DNA from: an uncultured Bacteroidales bacterium
GTDB taxonomy: Bacteria > Bacteroidota > Bacteroidia > Bacteroidales > FEN-979
NCBI GenBank assembly: GCA_903875045.1
Contig: CAIQUS010000069.1
Location: 41,799-105,798, forward strand
Length of the DNA: 64,000 nt
Reading direction: 5' to 3'
This document shows positions 1 through 8,566 of the stretch, in pieces (within the stretch, counting starts at the first letter, position 1; each line of letters begins with the position of its first letter). A program made the translations under genes and the position numbers. The notes under the pieces are model-generated. The model made no database searches. It was given only the letters and a program-made list of their open reading frames with translations, and was not told the DNA's origin.

Positions 1-60
1 TACAATGGTTGTCTTCCCTGCCCCTGAAGGAGCTGAAACAATAATCGCTTTCCCCTGCAT
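1..60 (-). CDS. gmk: Guanylate kinase, N-terminal 20 codons (runs off window)
   Basis: The minus strand from 60 reads MQGKAIIVSAPSGAGKTTIV, the start of a guanylate kinase with its P-loop (GAGKTT). The enzyme phosphorylates GMP to GDP with ATP in the cytosol. Only the N-terminus is inside the window. It lies 37 bp downstream of yicC on the same strand, and the yicC-gmk pair is common in bacteria, which supports the call. The gap carries an octamer repeat. The identification rests on 20 residues plus context. Confidence 0.85.
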   Translation of the reverse strand, partial: MQGKAIIVSAPSGAGKTTIV

Positions 61-69
61 TCCCTTACA

Positions 70-95
70 TTTTCAAATTTTCAAATTTTCAAATT
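70..95. repeat. TTTTCAAA octamer tandem repeat
   Basis: About three copies of an 8-bp unit (TTTTCAAA) fill most of the 37-bp gap between yicC and gmk. It is one of many short-period tandem repeats between genes in this window. Confidence 0.8.
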
Positions 96-97
96 CC

Positions 98-982
98 TTA
101 AAGAATATTCCCCAACTGCTCTTTAATCTTCTCCAGTTCGTCCTTCATCTGCACAACAATCATCTGAATTTCCGCATCACTGGCTTTTGATCCGATGGTG
201 TTGATTTCACGGCCCATTTCCTGGGTGACAAATCCAAGCTTCTTTCCTTGTGAAACCGCCTCTTGCAAGGTATCCAGAAAATACAGGCAGTGCTTTCTCA
301 ATCGTACTTTCTCTTCAGTGATGTCAAGTTTTTCAAGGTAGTAAATAAGTTCCTGTTCGAAACGGTTCTGGTCAGGTAGCGAACCGGTAAAGTCGCTGGT
401 GTGTTTTGAGAAATCACGGAGCAAACGTTCCCGCAGGTCGATAATACGTCTCTTCTCAAATGGGTCAATGGAATCAAGCAGTTGCAGGATGCTGTTTACA
501 CGGTTAATCATGTCCTGCTCAAGTACTTTTCCTTCATTTATCCTGAAAGCATCTGTTTGCGCAGTTGCATCATCAATGGCACAGGAAATGGAATCCCAGT
601 CGTGTTCACTCAATTCGTCCCGGCTTGTTTGCATCACATCAGGCATTTTGAGTACCATCGAAAGCATTTCTGCGGGACATTCCTCATGAAGTTCAATTGC
701 AAGTTTTTTTAACTCCTCATGGTACTTTTTGGCAAGTGGACGGTTGATAGAATAACTCAGCATTTCACCTGTTACCTCCGTGCCAATGTAAAAATCAATT
801 TTACCGCGCTCAAAACGCTGTGTAAGCTTTCCCCTGACTTCCCATTCCTTCTCGCGGAAATACCCTGGTATTTTCAGGTTCAGGTCGAGCTGTTTGCTGT
901 TAAGCGTTTTGATTTCAATGGTGAGTTTTCGTCCGGTAATATCAAGAACCGACTTCCCGTAACCTGTCATGGATTTGATCAT
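98..982 (-). CDS. yicC: YicC family endoribonuclease
   Basis: This 294-residue protein starts MIKSMTGYGKS, the typical YicC opening, and ends with the conserved C-terminal domain (LGFVTQEMGREINTIGSKA, roughly residues 245-265). The family has an N-terminal YicC domain (about residues 2-155) and a C-terminal DUF1732 domain. E. coli YicC is a cytosolic endoribonuclease implicated in small-RNA decay. Length matches the family (about 290). It is followed on the same strand by gmk, a conserved pairing. ATG at 982 is chosen; a second ATG four codons in is possible. Confidence 0.93.
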   Translation of the reverse strand: MIKSMTGYGKSVLDITGRKLTIEIKTLNSKQLDLNLKIPGYFREKEWEVRGKLTQRFERGKIDFYIGTEVTGEMLSYSINRPLAKKYHEELKKLAIELHEECPAEMLSMVLKMPDVMQTSRDELSEHDWDSISCAIDDATAQTDAFRINEGKVLEQDMINRVNSILQLLDSIDPFEKRRIIDLRERLLRDFSKHTSDFTGSLPDQNRFEQELIYYLEKLDITEEKVRLRKHCLYFLDTLQEAVSQGKKLGFVTQEMGREINTIGSKASDAEIQMIVVQMKDELEKIKEQLGNIL

Positions 983-1075
983 GAGGCTCTTTTTTCAGCA
1001 AACTTACGCAAAATTTATCCAATCCGGCTGATGGATGCCACCGGTATTGATTCCTTTTCGTAAATTTGAACTGGA

Positions 1076-2182
1076 ATGTGGAAATTGACCCTTCCTGAAC
1101 CGGAGAAAATCATTGGCATGGAGTACAGGATCATTGACGACACAATACAATTTTACAACCTGATGCTTATCGACATAGCTCAGGCAAAAGAGTATATTTA
1201 CCTGGAAACATACAAATTTGCCAATGACCACATGGGGGTACGATTTCGGGATGCACTTACGAAAAAGGTGCGGGACGGGGTAAAAATAAAAATCCTGATC
1301 GATTCATGGGGAAAGGGGCCGGTTTCGGAGACCTTTTTTACAGACCTGATACGATTGGGAGGCGAAGTTAAATTTTTCGAAAAAATCAAAATCAACAGCG
1401 ATATTTTTACCCGGGGCCACCGCCGCGACCACCGGAAGATTTTAGTCATCGACGATATAATCAGCTACATCGGCTCGGCCAACATTACCGGTTATAACCT
1501 GAATTGGCGTGAACTCTGCCTGCGCATGGAAGGCGAACTGGCACTTTCTTTTAAAAAAGTCTTCCTTGAAAATTTCAATGCTTTCAACCCGTTTATCATT
1601 ACCAACAAAGTCACCTTCACCCGAAAAATCAAATCGGGAAATTTTGAAATAATCCGCGATGTGCCATCCCTTCAATTTCAACGGCTCAGGAAGCGATATA
1701 CCCAACTGATCAAACAGGCGGAAAAATCGGTTCTTATCGAAACTCCCTATTTCCTCCCGGGGTTCCTGCTTCGAAAAGCCATGATGGATGCGAGCAAACG
1801 TGGGGTTGATGTGCAGGTGATCATGCCAAAGCATTCTGATATGCGGATGGTTGATATCCTGAGGAATAAATACCTCGGATTGCTTCACAATGCAGGTATC
1901 AAACTGCTGTTCTATCTGCCGCATAACCTGCATGCCAAACTGCTTGTGATCGATGATGAAATATTCTCTATTTCAAGTGCCAACTTTGATTTTCGCAGTT
2001 TTCGGTATCAATATGAAATTGCCCTGATTGGCTCAGAACCTGAAATTTTACGCCAGTTGCTGGAGCACGTTGCTGAAACTGTCAGAAACTCCCAGGGATT
2101 GGATTACCCGGAATGGAAAAGGCGTCCGCTTATCGAAAAGATCTTTGAATATATTTTATTGCCTTTCAGGCACTTTTTCTGA
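1076..2182 (+). CDS. Phospholipase D family protein, cardiolipin synthase-like
   Basis: The 368-residue protein has two HxKxxxxD (HKD) motifs: HRKILVID near residue 120 and HAKLLVID near residue 286, each followed by a SAN motif (GSANI, SSANF). Two HKD motifs in one chain form the phosphatidyltransferase/phospholipase D active site. The most likely role is cardiolipin synthesis from phosphatidylglycerol, but other PLD-type hydrolases share this layout. There is no N-terminal membrane anchor, unlike ClsA, so it resembles ClsB/ClsC-type proteins. A TAAATTTG element at 1061-1068 (-7 type) lies just before the ATG, which would give a nearly leaderless mRNA. An alternative ATG is at 1118 (MEYRIID). 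It is convergent with the EamA gene across a C-rich hairpin repeat. Confidence 0.85.
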   Translation: MWKLTLPEPEKIIGMEYRIIDDTIQFYNLMLIDIAQAKEYIYLETYKFANDHMGVRFRDALTKKVRDGVKIKILIDSWGKGPVSETFFTDLIRLGGEVKFFEKIKINSDIFTRGHRRDHRKILVIDDIISYIGSANITGYNLNWRELCLRMEGELALSFKKVFLENFNAFNPFIITNKVTFTRKIKSGNFEIIRDVPSLQFQRLRKRYTQLIKQAEKSVLIETPYFLPGFLLRKAMMDASKRGVDVQVIMPKHSDMRMVDILRNKYLGLLHNAGIKLLFYLPHNLHAKLLVIDDEIFSISSANFDFRSFRYQYEIALIGSEPEILRQLLEHVAETVRNSQGLDYPEWKRRPLIEKIFEYILLPFRHFF

Positions 2183-2192
2183 TAGATCAGAT

Positions 2193-2270
2193 ACCTCACC
2201 CCCCGGCCCCCTCTCCTAAAACATCAGACACCTCACCCCCCGGCCCCCTCTCCTAAAAGAGAGGGGGAGG
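2193..2270. repeat. C-rich palindromic repeat pair, likely bidirectional terminator
   Basis: Two direct copies of a C-rich unit (CCTCACCCCCCGGCCCCCTC followed by TCCTAAAA) begin at about 2194 and 2231. The second copy continues into its complement (cccctctc-ctaaaa-gagagggg), giving a hairpin. It sits between convergent genes ending at 2182 and 2281. Related elements occur at 24,551 and 40,856. Confidence 0.75.
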
Positions 2271-2280
2271 ACTGGGTAGG

Positions 2281-3159
2281 TCATTTGGACTTGTTTACCA
2301 CATAGACTCCGGAAAAGATAAGCAGTGCAGCAAAAATTTTTGGCCCGGTAATGCCACCCTGTCCGATGGTTACCGACATGATCGCGGCAATAACAGGCTG
2401 GAGATAGCTGTAGTAGCTTACTACTGTTGCACTCACACTTTTAAGGGCGAAATTGATCAGCAGGTAGGCCACAAATGTATTAAGCACAATGATATAGGCT
2501 ATTCCAAGCCAGGCGGTGAAGGTGATGGCGGCAAAATTAATCTCCATGGCTGGTTTTACAGAAAACGGAAAAACAAAAATAAAACCGAAGAAAGAGACCC
2601 ATTTTAAAATGGTCGTGGTATGGTATTTTCCAACAAGAGGCTTGATCAGGACCAGGTAAAGGGCATAGCATACCATGTTCAGGAAAATCAGCATGTTTCC
2701 TAATGCATGGCTTCCGTTAAAGCTCACAACACGACCATAAAGTATTAAAATGAATACCCCTGATGCACCAAGGGCAATGCCCCCCGCTTTTGTCCAGGTA
2801 ACCTTTTCTCCCATTATCAGGCTGGCAAACACCATTACCACGATTGGGTTAAGCACATGGATGAGCGAAGCATCAACAGGGGTGCTGAGGTTCAGGCCGG
2901 CATAAAAAAGGGCCTGGTTCATGGCAAACCCGAATACGCCGCAAATTGCAAGCATCATAAGGTCTTTTCGTTCAACTTTCTCCGGAACAAAAAGTCGCTG
3001 AAATAACCAGAAAATAAGCATACCACCCAGCATCCGGATAAAAATCAGTTGCATTGGTGATAGCATGACAGGCATCAGGCTTTTGACGATGTTATAGGCA
3101 ACGCCAAAAATTAGGGTGGTACTTAGTAAAGCAAGATGAGCCTTTTGCGTATTCTTCAT
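2281..3159 (-). CDS. EamA/DMT superfamily transporter
   Basis: The 292-residue protein is almost entirely hydrophobic, with about ten predicted membrane segments arranged as two EamA halves (about residues 5-140 and 150-290). This is the drug/metabolite transporter fold of the inner membrane. The second half ends with the typical SYYSYLQPVIAAIMSV helix. Substrates in this family range from amino acids to nucleotide metabolites and cannot be assigned from sequence. It stands 74 bp downstream of hsp20 behind a strong terminator, so it probably has its own promoter. Confidence 0.9.
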   Translation of the reverse strand: MKNTQKAHLALLSTTLIFGVAYNIVKSLMPVMLSPMQLIFIRMLGGMLIFWLFQRLFVPEKVERKDLMMLAICGVFGFAMNQALFYAGLNLSTPVDASLIHVLNPIVVMVFASLIMGEKVTWTKAGGIALGASGVFILILYGRVVSFNGSHALGNMLIFLNMVCYALYLVLIKPLVGKYHTTTILKWVSFFGFIFVFPFSVKPAMEINFAAITFTAWLGIAYIIVLNTFVAYLLINFALKSVSATVVSYYSYLQPVIAAIMSVTIGQGGITGPKIFAALLIFSGVYVVNKSK

Positions 3160-3175
3160 CCGGCAAAGGTATAAA

Positions 3176-3214
3176 ATAAAAAACCCTGCCGGCGTTGTAA
3201 CTGCCGACAGGGTT
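3176..3214 (-). terminator. Rho-independent terminator of hsp20
   Basis: On the minus strand a 12-bp stem (AACCCTGTCGGC / GCCGGCAGGGTT, one mismatch) with a 9-base loop is followed by a T-rich tail. It lies 20 bp past the hsp20 stop codon. Confidence 0.9.
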
Positions 3215-3233
3215 CATCGATCCGGATTTGAGA

Positions 3234-3659
3234 TCAGGAAATCTTGATTTCCTTTTTAATATCAACCTTTGCTTCATCTTTCTTTGGCAGGGCTATCTTT
3301 AAAATACCGCTCTCATAGTCGGCCTTGATGTTGTCAAGATCGATGGTTTTTGGTAAGGTAAACGACCTGCTGAATGAGCCGTAATAAAACTCTTTTCTTG
3401 AGTAATTCCGGCCTTCTTCCCGTTTCTGATCTTCCACTTCCACGGAAATGGTGAGAATGTTGTTCTCAAGGTTGATTTTGAAATCATCCTTGACCATTCC
3501 GGGAGCTGCGATTTCAAGATGAAATGAATCACTGCTTTCGATGATGTTTGCGGCCGGGTCACTGAAACGTTTTCCGAAAAAATCACCCAGGTCGTTGTCA
3601 AAGATGTTGCTGACCATATCCGATAACGGATTCCTGTGTTGCCATTTAATGAGTGTCAT
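3234..3659 (-). CDS. Hsp20/alpha-crystallin family small heat-shock protein
   Basis: The 141-residue protein has the alpha-crystallin domain (about residues 32-139). It includes the conserved LEIAAPGMVKDDFKINLENN strand pair, the arm segment with FSRSFTLP, and the closing A-x-x-x-G-I-L motif (YESGILKIALPK). The short C-terminal tail ends in IKIS. Small heat-shock proteins are ATP-independent holdase chaperones of the cytosol. Length is typical (about 140-150). The gene is monocistronic: a terminator follows and a 180-bp upstream gap carries paired 11-bp direct repeats that may be an operator. Confidence 0.95.
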   Translation of the reverse strand: MTLIKWQHRNPLSDMVSNIFDNDLGDFFGKRFSDPAANIIESSDSFHLEIAAPGMVKDDFKINLENNILTISVEVEDQKREEGRNYSRKEFYYGSFSRSFTLPKTIDLDNIKADYESGILKIALPKKDEAKVDIKKEIKIS

Positions 3660-3750
3660 AATGTAATCTCCTATATTTAAGGGTTAAACTTGGGTTTGTT
3701 TCCCCAAAAAAGTCAAAGGTTGTACCATGGGAAAAAGAAAAAGAAAATAC

Positions 3751-3793
3751 GACAAAATGACGTATTTGTATATTTCATCTATGACAAAATGGC
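3751..3793. promoter_or_regulatory. Direct repeats upstream of hsp20, possible operator
   Basis: Two near-identical 11-mers, GACAAAATGAC (3751-3761) and GACAAAATGGC (3783-3793), are spaced 32 bp start to start, about three helical turns, in the leader region of hsp20. This is the only obvious structure in the 3660-3840 gap. A regulator role is inferred; the protein that would bind is unknown. Confidence 0.35.
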
Positions 3794-3840
3794 AAAAAAT
3801 GAATAATTGTGCCCATGATCATCGGTGTGTACAGGTGGAT

Positions 3841-4602
3841 TCAGTCTGGTGATTGTAGCTCCAGGTTGGTCTTTTCCTGTATCATTTGCGCCAATTCTTT
3901 TGAATCCAGATGGCTGAAAGATTCGTACGGAATAGGGTCAAGCACAACGACTTTGACATGATCGTTTTTATGGATCAGCAACCCTCCCTTCTTTATGGCA
4001 AGATGAGTTCCCTTGATCACCACTGGCAGGATCGGTGAGTGGGTTTCCAGAGCGAGCCTGAATGCACCGGTTTTATAATTCTGAAGATTACCGTCGGGTG
4101 AGCGTGTTCCCTCCGGAAAGAGAATGACCGAATTTCCGGCCCGAATGGAGGCCGCTGCCTTGTCCATCATTTGCAGCTTACTTCTTCCCCGGGCTCGTTC
4201 AATTGATATATAACCATTGAGTGCCATGTTCCAACCAATGAAAGGAATAATAAACAACCCTTTTTTCGCAACCCATTTAAAATGACGGTGAAGTTTAAAA
4301 AGAACCAGAATATCCAGTCCCGACTGATGATTTGAAACCATCACATAAACTTTTTTCGGATCAATCTTTTTTCGCCCTTCCACCCGAACTTTCCAGTAGG
4401 GATTGATCCCCAATATTATATCTGACCATCTGCAGGTGAACTGATGCAGTAAATACCTTCTGCGGTCAAATAAAACGGTTGTAATCCATAAGAATATCGG
4501 AATCGGGAACAGAATTGCAGAGACTACAAACAAGGACACCCAGAAATAGCATGATGCCACAACCTGAAAAAAGCCTCCGTCTTCCCTCTTGTCATTTTTC
4601 AT
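3841..4602 (-). CDS. plsC: 1-acyl-sn-glycerol-3-phosphate acyltransferase (PlsC family)
   Basis: The protein has the acyltransferase NHxxxxD box (NHQSGLD), the FPEGTRS motif, and an N-terminal pair of hydrophobic helices that would anchor it in the inner membrane. The family transfers an acyl chain to lysophosphatidic acid to make phosphatidic acid for phospholipid synthesis. ATG at 4602 (253 residues) is preferred; an in-frame GTG at 4626 would add eight residues that touch the upstream octamer repeat. It is the last gene of the minus-strand run that includes rluD. Some PlsC-like proteins act on other acyl acceptors, so the substrate is inferred. Confidence 0.88.
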   Translation of the reverse strand: MKNDKREDGGFFQVVASCYFWVSLFVVSAILFPIPIFLWITTVLFDRRRYLLHQFTCRWSDIILGINPYWKVRVEGRKKIDPKKVYVMVSNHQSGLDILVLFKLHRHFKWVAKKGLFIIPFIGWNMALNGYISIERARGRSKLQMMDKAAASIRAGNSVILFPEGTRSPDGNLQNYKTGAFRLALETHSPILPVVIKGTHLAIKKGGLLIHKNDHVKVVVLDPIPYESFSHLDSKELAQMIQEKTNLELQSPD

Positions 4603-4630
4603 AAAGTCCCTGTTTAAACTTTTCACCCAT

Positions 4631-4689
4631 CCCGTTTACCCGTTTACCCGTTTACCTGTTTACCCGTTTACCCGTTTACCTGTTCACCC
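4631..4689. repeat. CCCGTTTA octamer tandem repeat
   Basis: About seven units of an 8-bp repeat (CCCGTTTA with CCTGTTTA and CCTGTTCA variants) fill the rluD-plsC gap. They extend into the rluD coding sequence, where they encode the last residues (EQVNG) and the stop codon. The same family recurs at 7782, 10183, 13082, 13411 and 21705. Confidence 0.92.
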
Positions 4690-5714
4690 TTGATCAAATT
4701 CCCGTACTGTCTCCATTTATCAATAACTGCAGCCAGATCTGCCGGATATTCCGAGTCGAAATGGACGAATTGTTTCGTAGTAGGATGAATGAATCCCAAC
4801 GATTTGGCATGCAATGCCTGCCTCGGCAATAAATTAAAACAGTTATTCACAAACTGCTTATACTTGGTAAAGGTAGTCCCTTTCAGAATTTCGGAACCAC
4901 CGTAGCTTTCATCGTTGAACAACGGATGTCCGATATGTTTGAAGTGGATCCTGATCTGATGGGTGCGTCCGGTTTCCAGACGGCATTCAACCAGGGTGAC
5001 ATACCCAAACCGTCCCAAAACGTGGTAATGGGTAACTGCATGACGGCCTTTCTCAGGATCCTCATACACTGCCTGAACAAGACGATTCCTCATATCACGC
5101 CCGATATTTGCATCAATAGTCCCTTCATCGTGATCGATATTCCCCCAAACGAGTGCAATGTAGGTGCGGTCAATGGTATGGTCAAAAAACTGTTTTGCGA
5201 TTTTAGACTGGGCAAGTTCATTTTTGGCAATCAGGATGATTCCGCTGGTATCTTTATCAATCCGGTGGACAAGATAGGGTTTTGCGTCCGGATCACCGGG
5301 GTTATTTTGCTGCAAATGATACAAAAGTCCGTTCTGCAAGGTTCCGGTGAAGTTCCCGTGACCTGGATGCACCACCATTCCCGGGGCTTTGTTCACCACC
5401 AGGATATCGTGGTCCTCATATACAATATCAATGGGGATGTTTTCAGGATAAACTTCTGTATCCCGGGGCGGATAAGCAAGCACAATGGTGATCACATCCA
5501 GTGGCCTTACTTTATAATTGGGTTTGACCACCACCTCATTCACAAAGATATTACCGGCGTGTGCAGAGTTTTGTATCCGGTTTCTGGAGGCATTTTCGAT
5601 TTTAGCCATCAGATATTTATCGATCCGCAAAGGGTTTTGTCCCCGGTCGACCACAAATCGGAAGTGTTCAAATAATTCTCCGGATTCTTCTGGAATTTCG
5701 GGTTTATCCTCCAT
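4668..5714 (-). CDS. rluD: RluA/RluD family 23S rRNA pseudouridine synthase
   Basis: The 348-residue protein has an N-terminal S4 RNA-binding domain (about residues 23-85) and a pseudouridine synthase domain with the catalytic HRIDKDTSG motif (Asp is the nucleophile). The later LETGRTHQIRIH motif is also typical. RluD-type enzymes isomerise uridines in helix 69 of 23S rRNA; target assignment is by family only. ATG at 5714 (MEDKPEIPEES) is chosen because an upstream extension would run into the preceding gene. The C-terminal tail EQVNG and the stop codon come from an octamer repeat. The gene sits in a minus-strand cluster with a PASTA protein, divergent from ddl, an arrangement seen in other Bacteroidota. 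Confidence 0.93.
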   Translation of the reverse strand: MEDKPEIPEESGELFEHFRFVVDRGQNPLRIDKYLMAKIENASRNRIQNSAHAGNIFVNEVVVKPNYKVRPLDVITIVLAYPPRDTEVYPENIPIDIVYEDHDILVVNKAPGMVVHPGHGNFTGTLQNGLLYHLQQNNPGDPDAKPYLVHRIDKDTSGIILIAKNELAQSKIAKQFFDHTIDRTYIALVWGNIDHDEGTIDANIGRDMRNRLVQAVYEDPEKGRHAVTHYHVLGRFGYVTLVECRLETGRTHQIRIHFKHIGHPLFNDESYGGSEILKGTTFTKYKQFVNNCFNLLPRQALHAKSLGFIHPTTKQFVHFDSEYPADLAAVIDKWRQYGNLIKGEQVNG

Positions 5715-5775
5715 GGTAAATATTTCTAACCCGAAAAATGAATTTTCAACCACCGCAGTTGCGATGCCTCGGTCA

Positions 5776-7752
5776 TTAGCGGGATATGATGAATTTTGTA
5801 ATACCGGCACGGATGCCGGAACGATTTCTGATTTCAAGAAAATAGATTCCGTTGGCAAGCGAACTTACATCGATTTCCTTTTGATACCCTGTTCTCAACT
5901 GGATTTGGCCCATAAGGTTATAAATAACAGCCACGCCTTCTTCGAAAATTTTGGGTTTTTCAGGTGTTTCCGGAATCCGGAGGTGTAAAAATCTGGTACT
6001 ACACGGATTAGGATAGGCAACAATCGTTGATTTCTCAGAGGAAATTTCACCAATACCCAATGGAATAGGTTTTCCTATCACCGGACGGATCATCAGGGAA
6101 CCAGACATGGAGGAGTTATTCCAGGTGCCTGTACAATTCCAGAAAATCTCATTCTGGCTGTTGGTGTACCTGTCGAATCCAATCGAAAGAAAGTCGTCGG
6201 TTGTTTGTTCCCAACCCACGTAAAAAGTCCCGGTAATCCCAAGTGGCCGTTTGATGTGGTAGGTTACGAATTTATTGATGCTATCAGCATATCTGGGCAT
6301 CACAAGTTCGGTATAAATGGTATCCCCGGGTTTTCCGGCATTATCATTCCAGACGGTAAGGTAGAAAAACTGCTGGCTGGTATTCCCCAATGTTCTGTTG
6401 AAATACATTCTGATCGCACGCAGGGTGTCTGGTGATTTATTCAGCCGGAAGCGATAGGCCAGTTGTGAACCGGCAGGGGTAAGCCCGAAACTTGCCTCGG
6501 GGGTGCCATCATCATAGGCGTAATAATTGTAGAATTTCTGGTAGGCCTGCATGGTATCTCCCATCACAGATCCTGGCGTTACCTCCTTTACCACATGTTT
6601 CATCAGGAAAACTGCACTATCGGCCCCGCCGATCGGAATCAGGAATGGAACCTCGGGATGAGCAAACTTCTGATATGTTACGTAAGGGGTTGAGGAATAT
6701 GGTTTGATATCGTAAGTCCCGCCGCTGTAAGATTTTGAAAAGCTGGGTGCGGAACTGGTTACATAATAGTTATAAGATGATGTATGTGTCAGGGTATCCC
6801 GGTTGGTCATCAGGATGTCGATGGTATCACGGAGTTCATTGGTCGGATCATCGCAATATTGGATGTAGGGCATCGATTCATATCGCCGGAGCAGGGAAGG
6901 AGGACGATAAACAAACCGGAGCTGGGGGTAAACAGTATCGTATCTGTTACGGCCAGCATTGAGGTAAACGTTGTCGAGGTTCCATTGGGCGGTATTGCTT
7001 TGCCAACTTGGTAAAGAGGAACTCGCCAGGCTGACATAATTAAAAAATCTGAACCTGAATTTATTTTTGAAAAAAATGGTATCTGTGAGTGGAATCATCA
7101 CCTGTGCAAACCATTTGTTGTTTTTCAGATAAAAAGTGTCCAGGGGCATTCCATTGGCAAACCACATTTGCCGCCACATATCAGGAATATGGATCGTTCC
7201 GCCCATGATCAGGCTGTCATGTGCCGGAACAGCCAGAAATTCAAGTACCAGTGAGTCGCTTTTTTGCGGTGCTTTTCCCCTTCCCTGCGGTTGGTAAAAA
7301 AAACTAAGATAAACTGAATCGGCGGGTGTCAGTGCACGTGGCACAGGCGTAAATACCGAATCGAGCCTGATGTATCTGGAGGTCAGGTGGTCTGCAATGA
7401 AATTATTCGGACCAGGAATGGCTGTGGGATACATGTTACCGGAATCATTGATGGCATCTAAGGTCATAGCCCCGAGGTTAATGGGGAACACAGGGAGATC
7501 CTCGTTTTCAAAAGCATAATGGTCTATCCACCGGTCAGACGACGGAAAGACATTGTTTGCCGAGAAATCATCAAAAAATGGAATGGCTACCGGTATTGTG
7601 TCGGTTCCGGAATTCAGGTAGTTCATCCGGGATAGTTCCATCGCCCTGGCTTTGACCATCGGGTTGAATTGCAAACCAGTAACGATCTCCTGCGTAAACC
7701 CTGCAACCCACGTTATCAGGGTAAAAAATATAATTAAGAAAAAACGCCTCAT
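5776..7752 (-). CDS. T9SS-type secreted protein with C-terminal sorting domain
   Basis: The 658-residue protein starts with a clear signal peptide (MRRFFLIIFFTLITWVAGFTQ) and ends with a type A T9SS sorting domain: YPNPCSTRFLHLRI, a VIYNLMGQIQ segment, then GIYFLEIRN and a basic C-terminal KFIISR. Proteins of this kind cross the inner membrane by Sec and the outer membrane by the type IX system, and are anchored or released at the surface. The central 500 residues show no catalytic motif I recognise. They are rich in beta-type sequence, and residues about 440-560 resemble surface beta-sandwich repeats. It lies between the PASTA gene and rluD on the same strand and is probably co-transcribed. 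Function unknown. Confidence 0.85.
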   Translation of the reverse strand: MRRFFLIIFFTLITWVAGFTQEIVTGLQFNPMVKARAMELSRMNYLNSGTDTIPVAIPFFDDFSANNVFPSSDRWIDHYAFENEDLPVFPINLGAMTLDAINDSGNMYPTAIPGPNNFIADHLTSRYIRLDSVFTPVPRALTPADSVYLSFFYQPQGRGKAPQKSDSLVLEFLAVPAHDSLIMGGTIHIPDMWRQMWFANGMPLDTFYLKNNKWFAQVMIPLTDTIFFKNKFRFRFFNYVSLASSSLPSWQSNTAQWNLDNVYLNAGRNRYDTVYPQLRFVYRPPSLLRRYESMPYIQYCDDPTNELRDTIDILMTNRDTLTHTSSYNYYVTSSAPSFSKSYSGGTYDIKPYSSTPYVTYQKFAHPEVPFLIPIGGADSAVFLMKHVVKEVTPGSVMGDTMQAYQKFYNYYAYDDGTPEASFGLTPAGSQLAYRFRLNKSPDTLRAIRMYFNRTLGNTSQQFFYLTVWNDNAGKPGDTIYTELVMPRYADSINKFVTYHIKRPLGITGTFYVGWEQTTDDFLSIGFDRYTNSQNEIFWNCTGTWNNSSMSGSLMIRPVIGKPIPLGIGEISSEKSTIVAYPNPCSTRFLHLRIPETPEKPKIFEEGVAVIYNLMGQIQLRTGYQKEIDVSSLANGIYFLEIRNRSGIRAGITKFIISR

Positions 7753-7781
7753 AAATCACCTATAAAAATAACTAAAAACTA

Positions 7782-7845
7782 CCCATTCACCCGTTAATCC
7801 GCCCACCTGCCCACTCGCCCACTTGTCCACTCGTCCACCCTTTCA
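7782..7845. repeat. Degenerate CCCGTTCA-type octamer repeat
   Basis: About eight degenerate 8-bp units (CCCATTCA, CCTGCCCA, CTCGTCCA and similar) fill the gap between the PASTA gene and the T9SS protein gene. They reach the stop codon of the PASTA gene. Confidence 0.75.
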
Positions 7846-8430
7846 CTCCCCCAAACTATCCACCCTCAACGAATCAATCATAGCCTTTGCACCCATTCCA
7901 ACCGTGAGGTTTATCACCGAACCTTTATCAAGCTCGGTACCGGCTTTGATCATCCTTCCTTTGTAAAATTGGTTTTGTACGGCATCTTCATCAAAAGATT
8001 TAATATATGACAGTCTGCCTATCTTCAAACCCGCAGATTCAAGCATGGATTGAGCCTGGCGCAACGTAAGGTCGCGAAGTTCGGGCATGGCTGTTTTTTC
8101 AGGAACCATTGATGTTACCGTCAAATAAACCATCCGGTTTTTTTTGACTTTTGCTCCCGGAAATGGATCTTGCGACAAGATGGACCCTCTGGGTTTGTCG
8201 GGATCAAATATGGAATCAATCACATTGAACTGGTAATTGATGTTGTCGGACGCTGAACGGACATCGGTAAAATACAATCCCCTGAAGTCGGGAACAATGA
8301 TGTAATCATTGTGTTTGGTATACCATGCAAGCGATTGCAAAGTAATCCAGATCAAAACGAATGTTATCCCGATCGCGATCAGAAAATGTGTCAGAAATTT
8401 TTTTGAAAAAAGAAATCGTAAAAAATCCAT
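7843..8430 (-). CDS. PASTA domain membrane protein
   Basis: The 195-residue protein has one N-terminal membrane helix (FLTHFLIAIGITFVLIWITL, about residues 12-31) followed by two to three PASTA domains outside the membrane (PDFRGLYFTDVRSA; MPELRDLTLRQAQSML; a final segment ending NLTVGMG). PASTA domains bind muropeptides or the cell-wall surface in kinases and penicillin-binding proteins. Here there is no kinase or transpeptidase domain. The neighbours ddl (divergent) and rluD match a cluster seen in Bacteroidota and suggest a cell-wall link. ATG at 8430 (MDFLRFLFSKK) is chosen; longer readings overlap the ddl promoter region. Confidence 0.88.
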   Translation of the reverse strand: MDFLRFLFSKKFLTHFLIAIGITFVLIWITLQSLAWYTKHNDYIIVPDFRGLYFTDVRSASDNINYQFNVIDSIFDPDKPRGSILSQDPFPGAKVKKNRMVYLTVTSMVPEKTAMPELRDLTLRQAQSMLESAGLKIGRLSYIKSFDEDAVQNQFYKGRMIKAGTELDKGSVINLTVGMGAKAMIDSLRVDSLGE

Positions 8431-8538
8431 CCGTTGATTTATCAGATAACCCGAAAAGGTCAATTTTATTGTGTTTCCTAAATAATCTACAAACTTACAC
8501 AAAAAATGAATTTTGCACAAGGAGCAACTTTTTTGTAC

Positions 8539-8546
8539 TAATTTTG
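8539..8546 (+). promoter_or_regulatory. Candidate -7 element of the ddl promoter
   Basis: TAATTTTG matches the Bacteroidota -7 consensus TAnnTTTG and lies 20 bp before the ddl start codon. A TTTTG at 8511-8515 could be the -33 element, but its spacing (23 bp) is a little long. Confidence 0.45.
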
Positions 8547-8566
8547 TGATTTGAAAATCGTGAATT

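Noticed and set aside
5715..5858. Longer N-terminus for RluD (48 extra residues)
   Set aside because: It overlaps the end of the T9SS protein gene and adds sequence without S4-domain similarity; ATG at 5714 gives the usual length.
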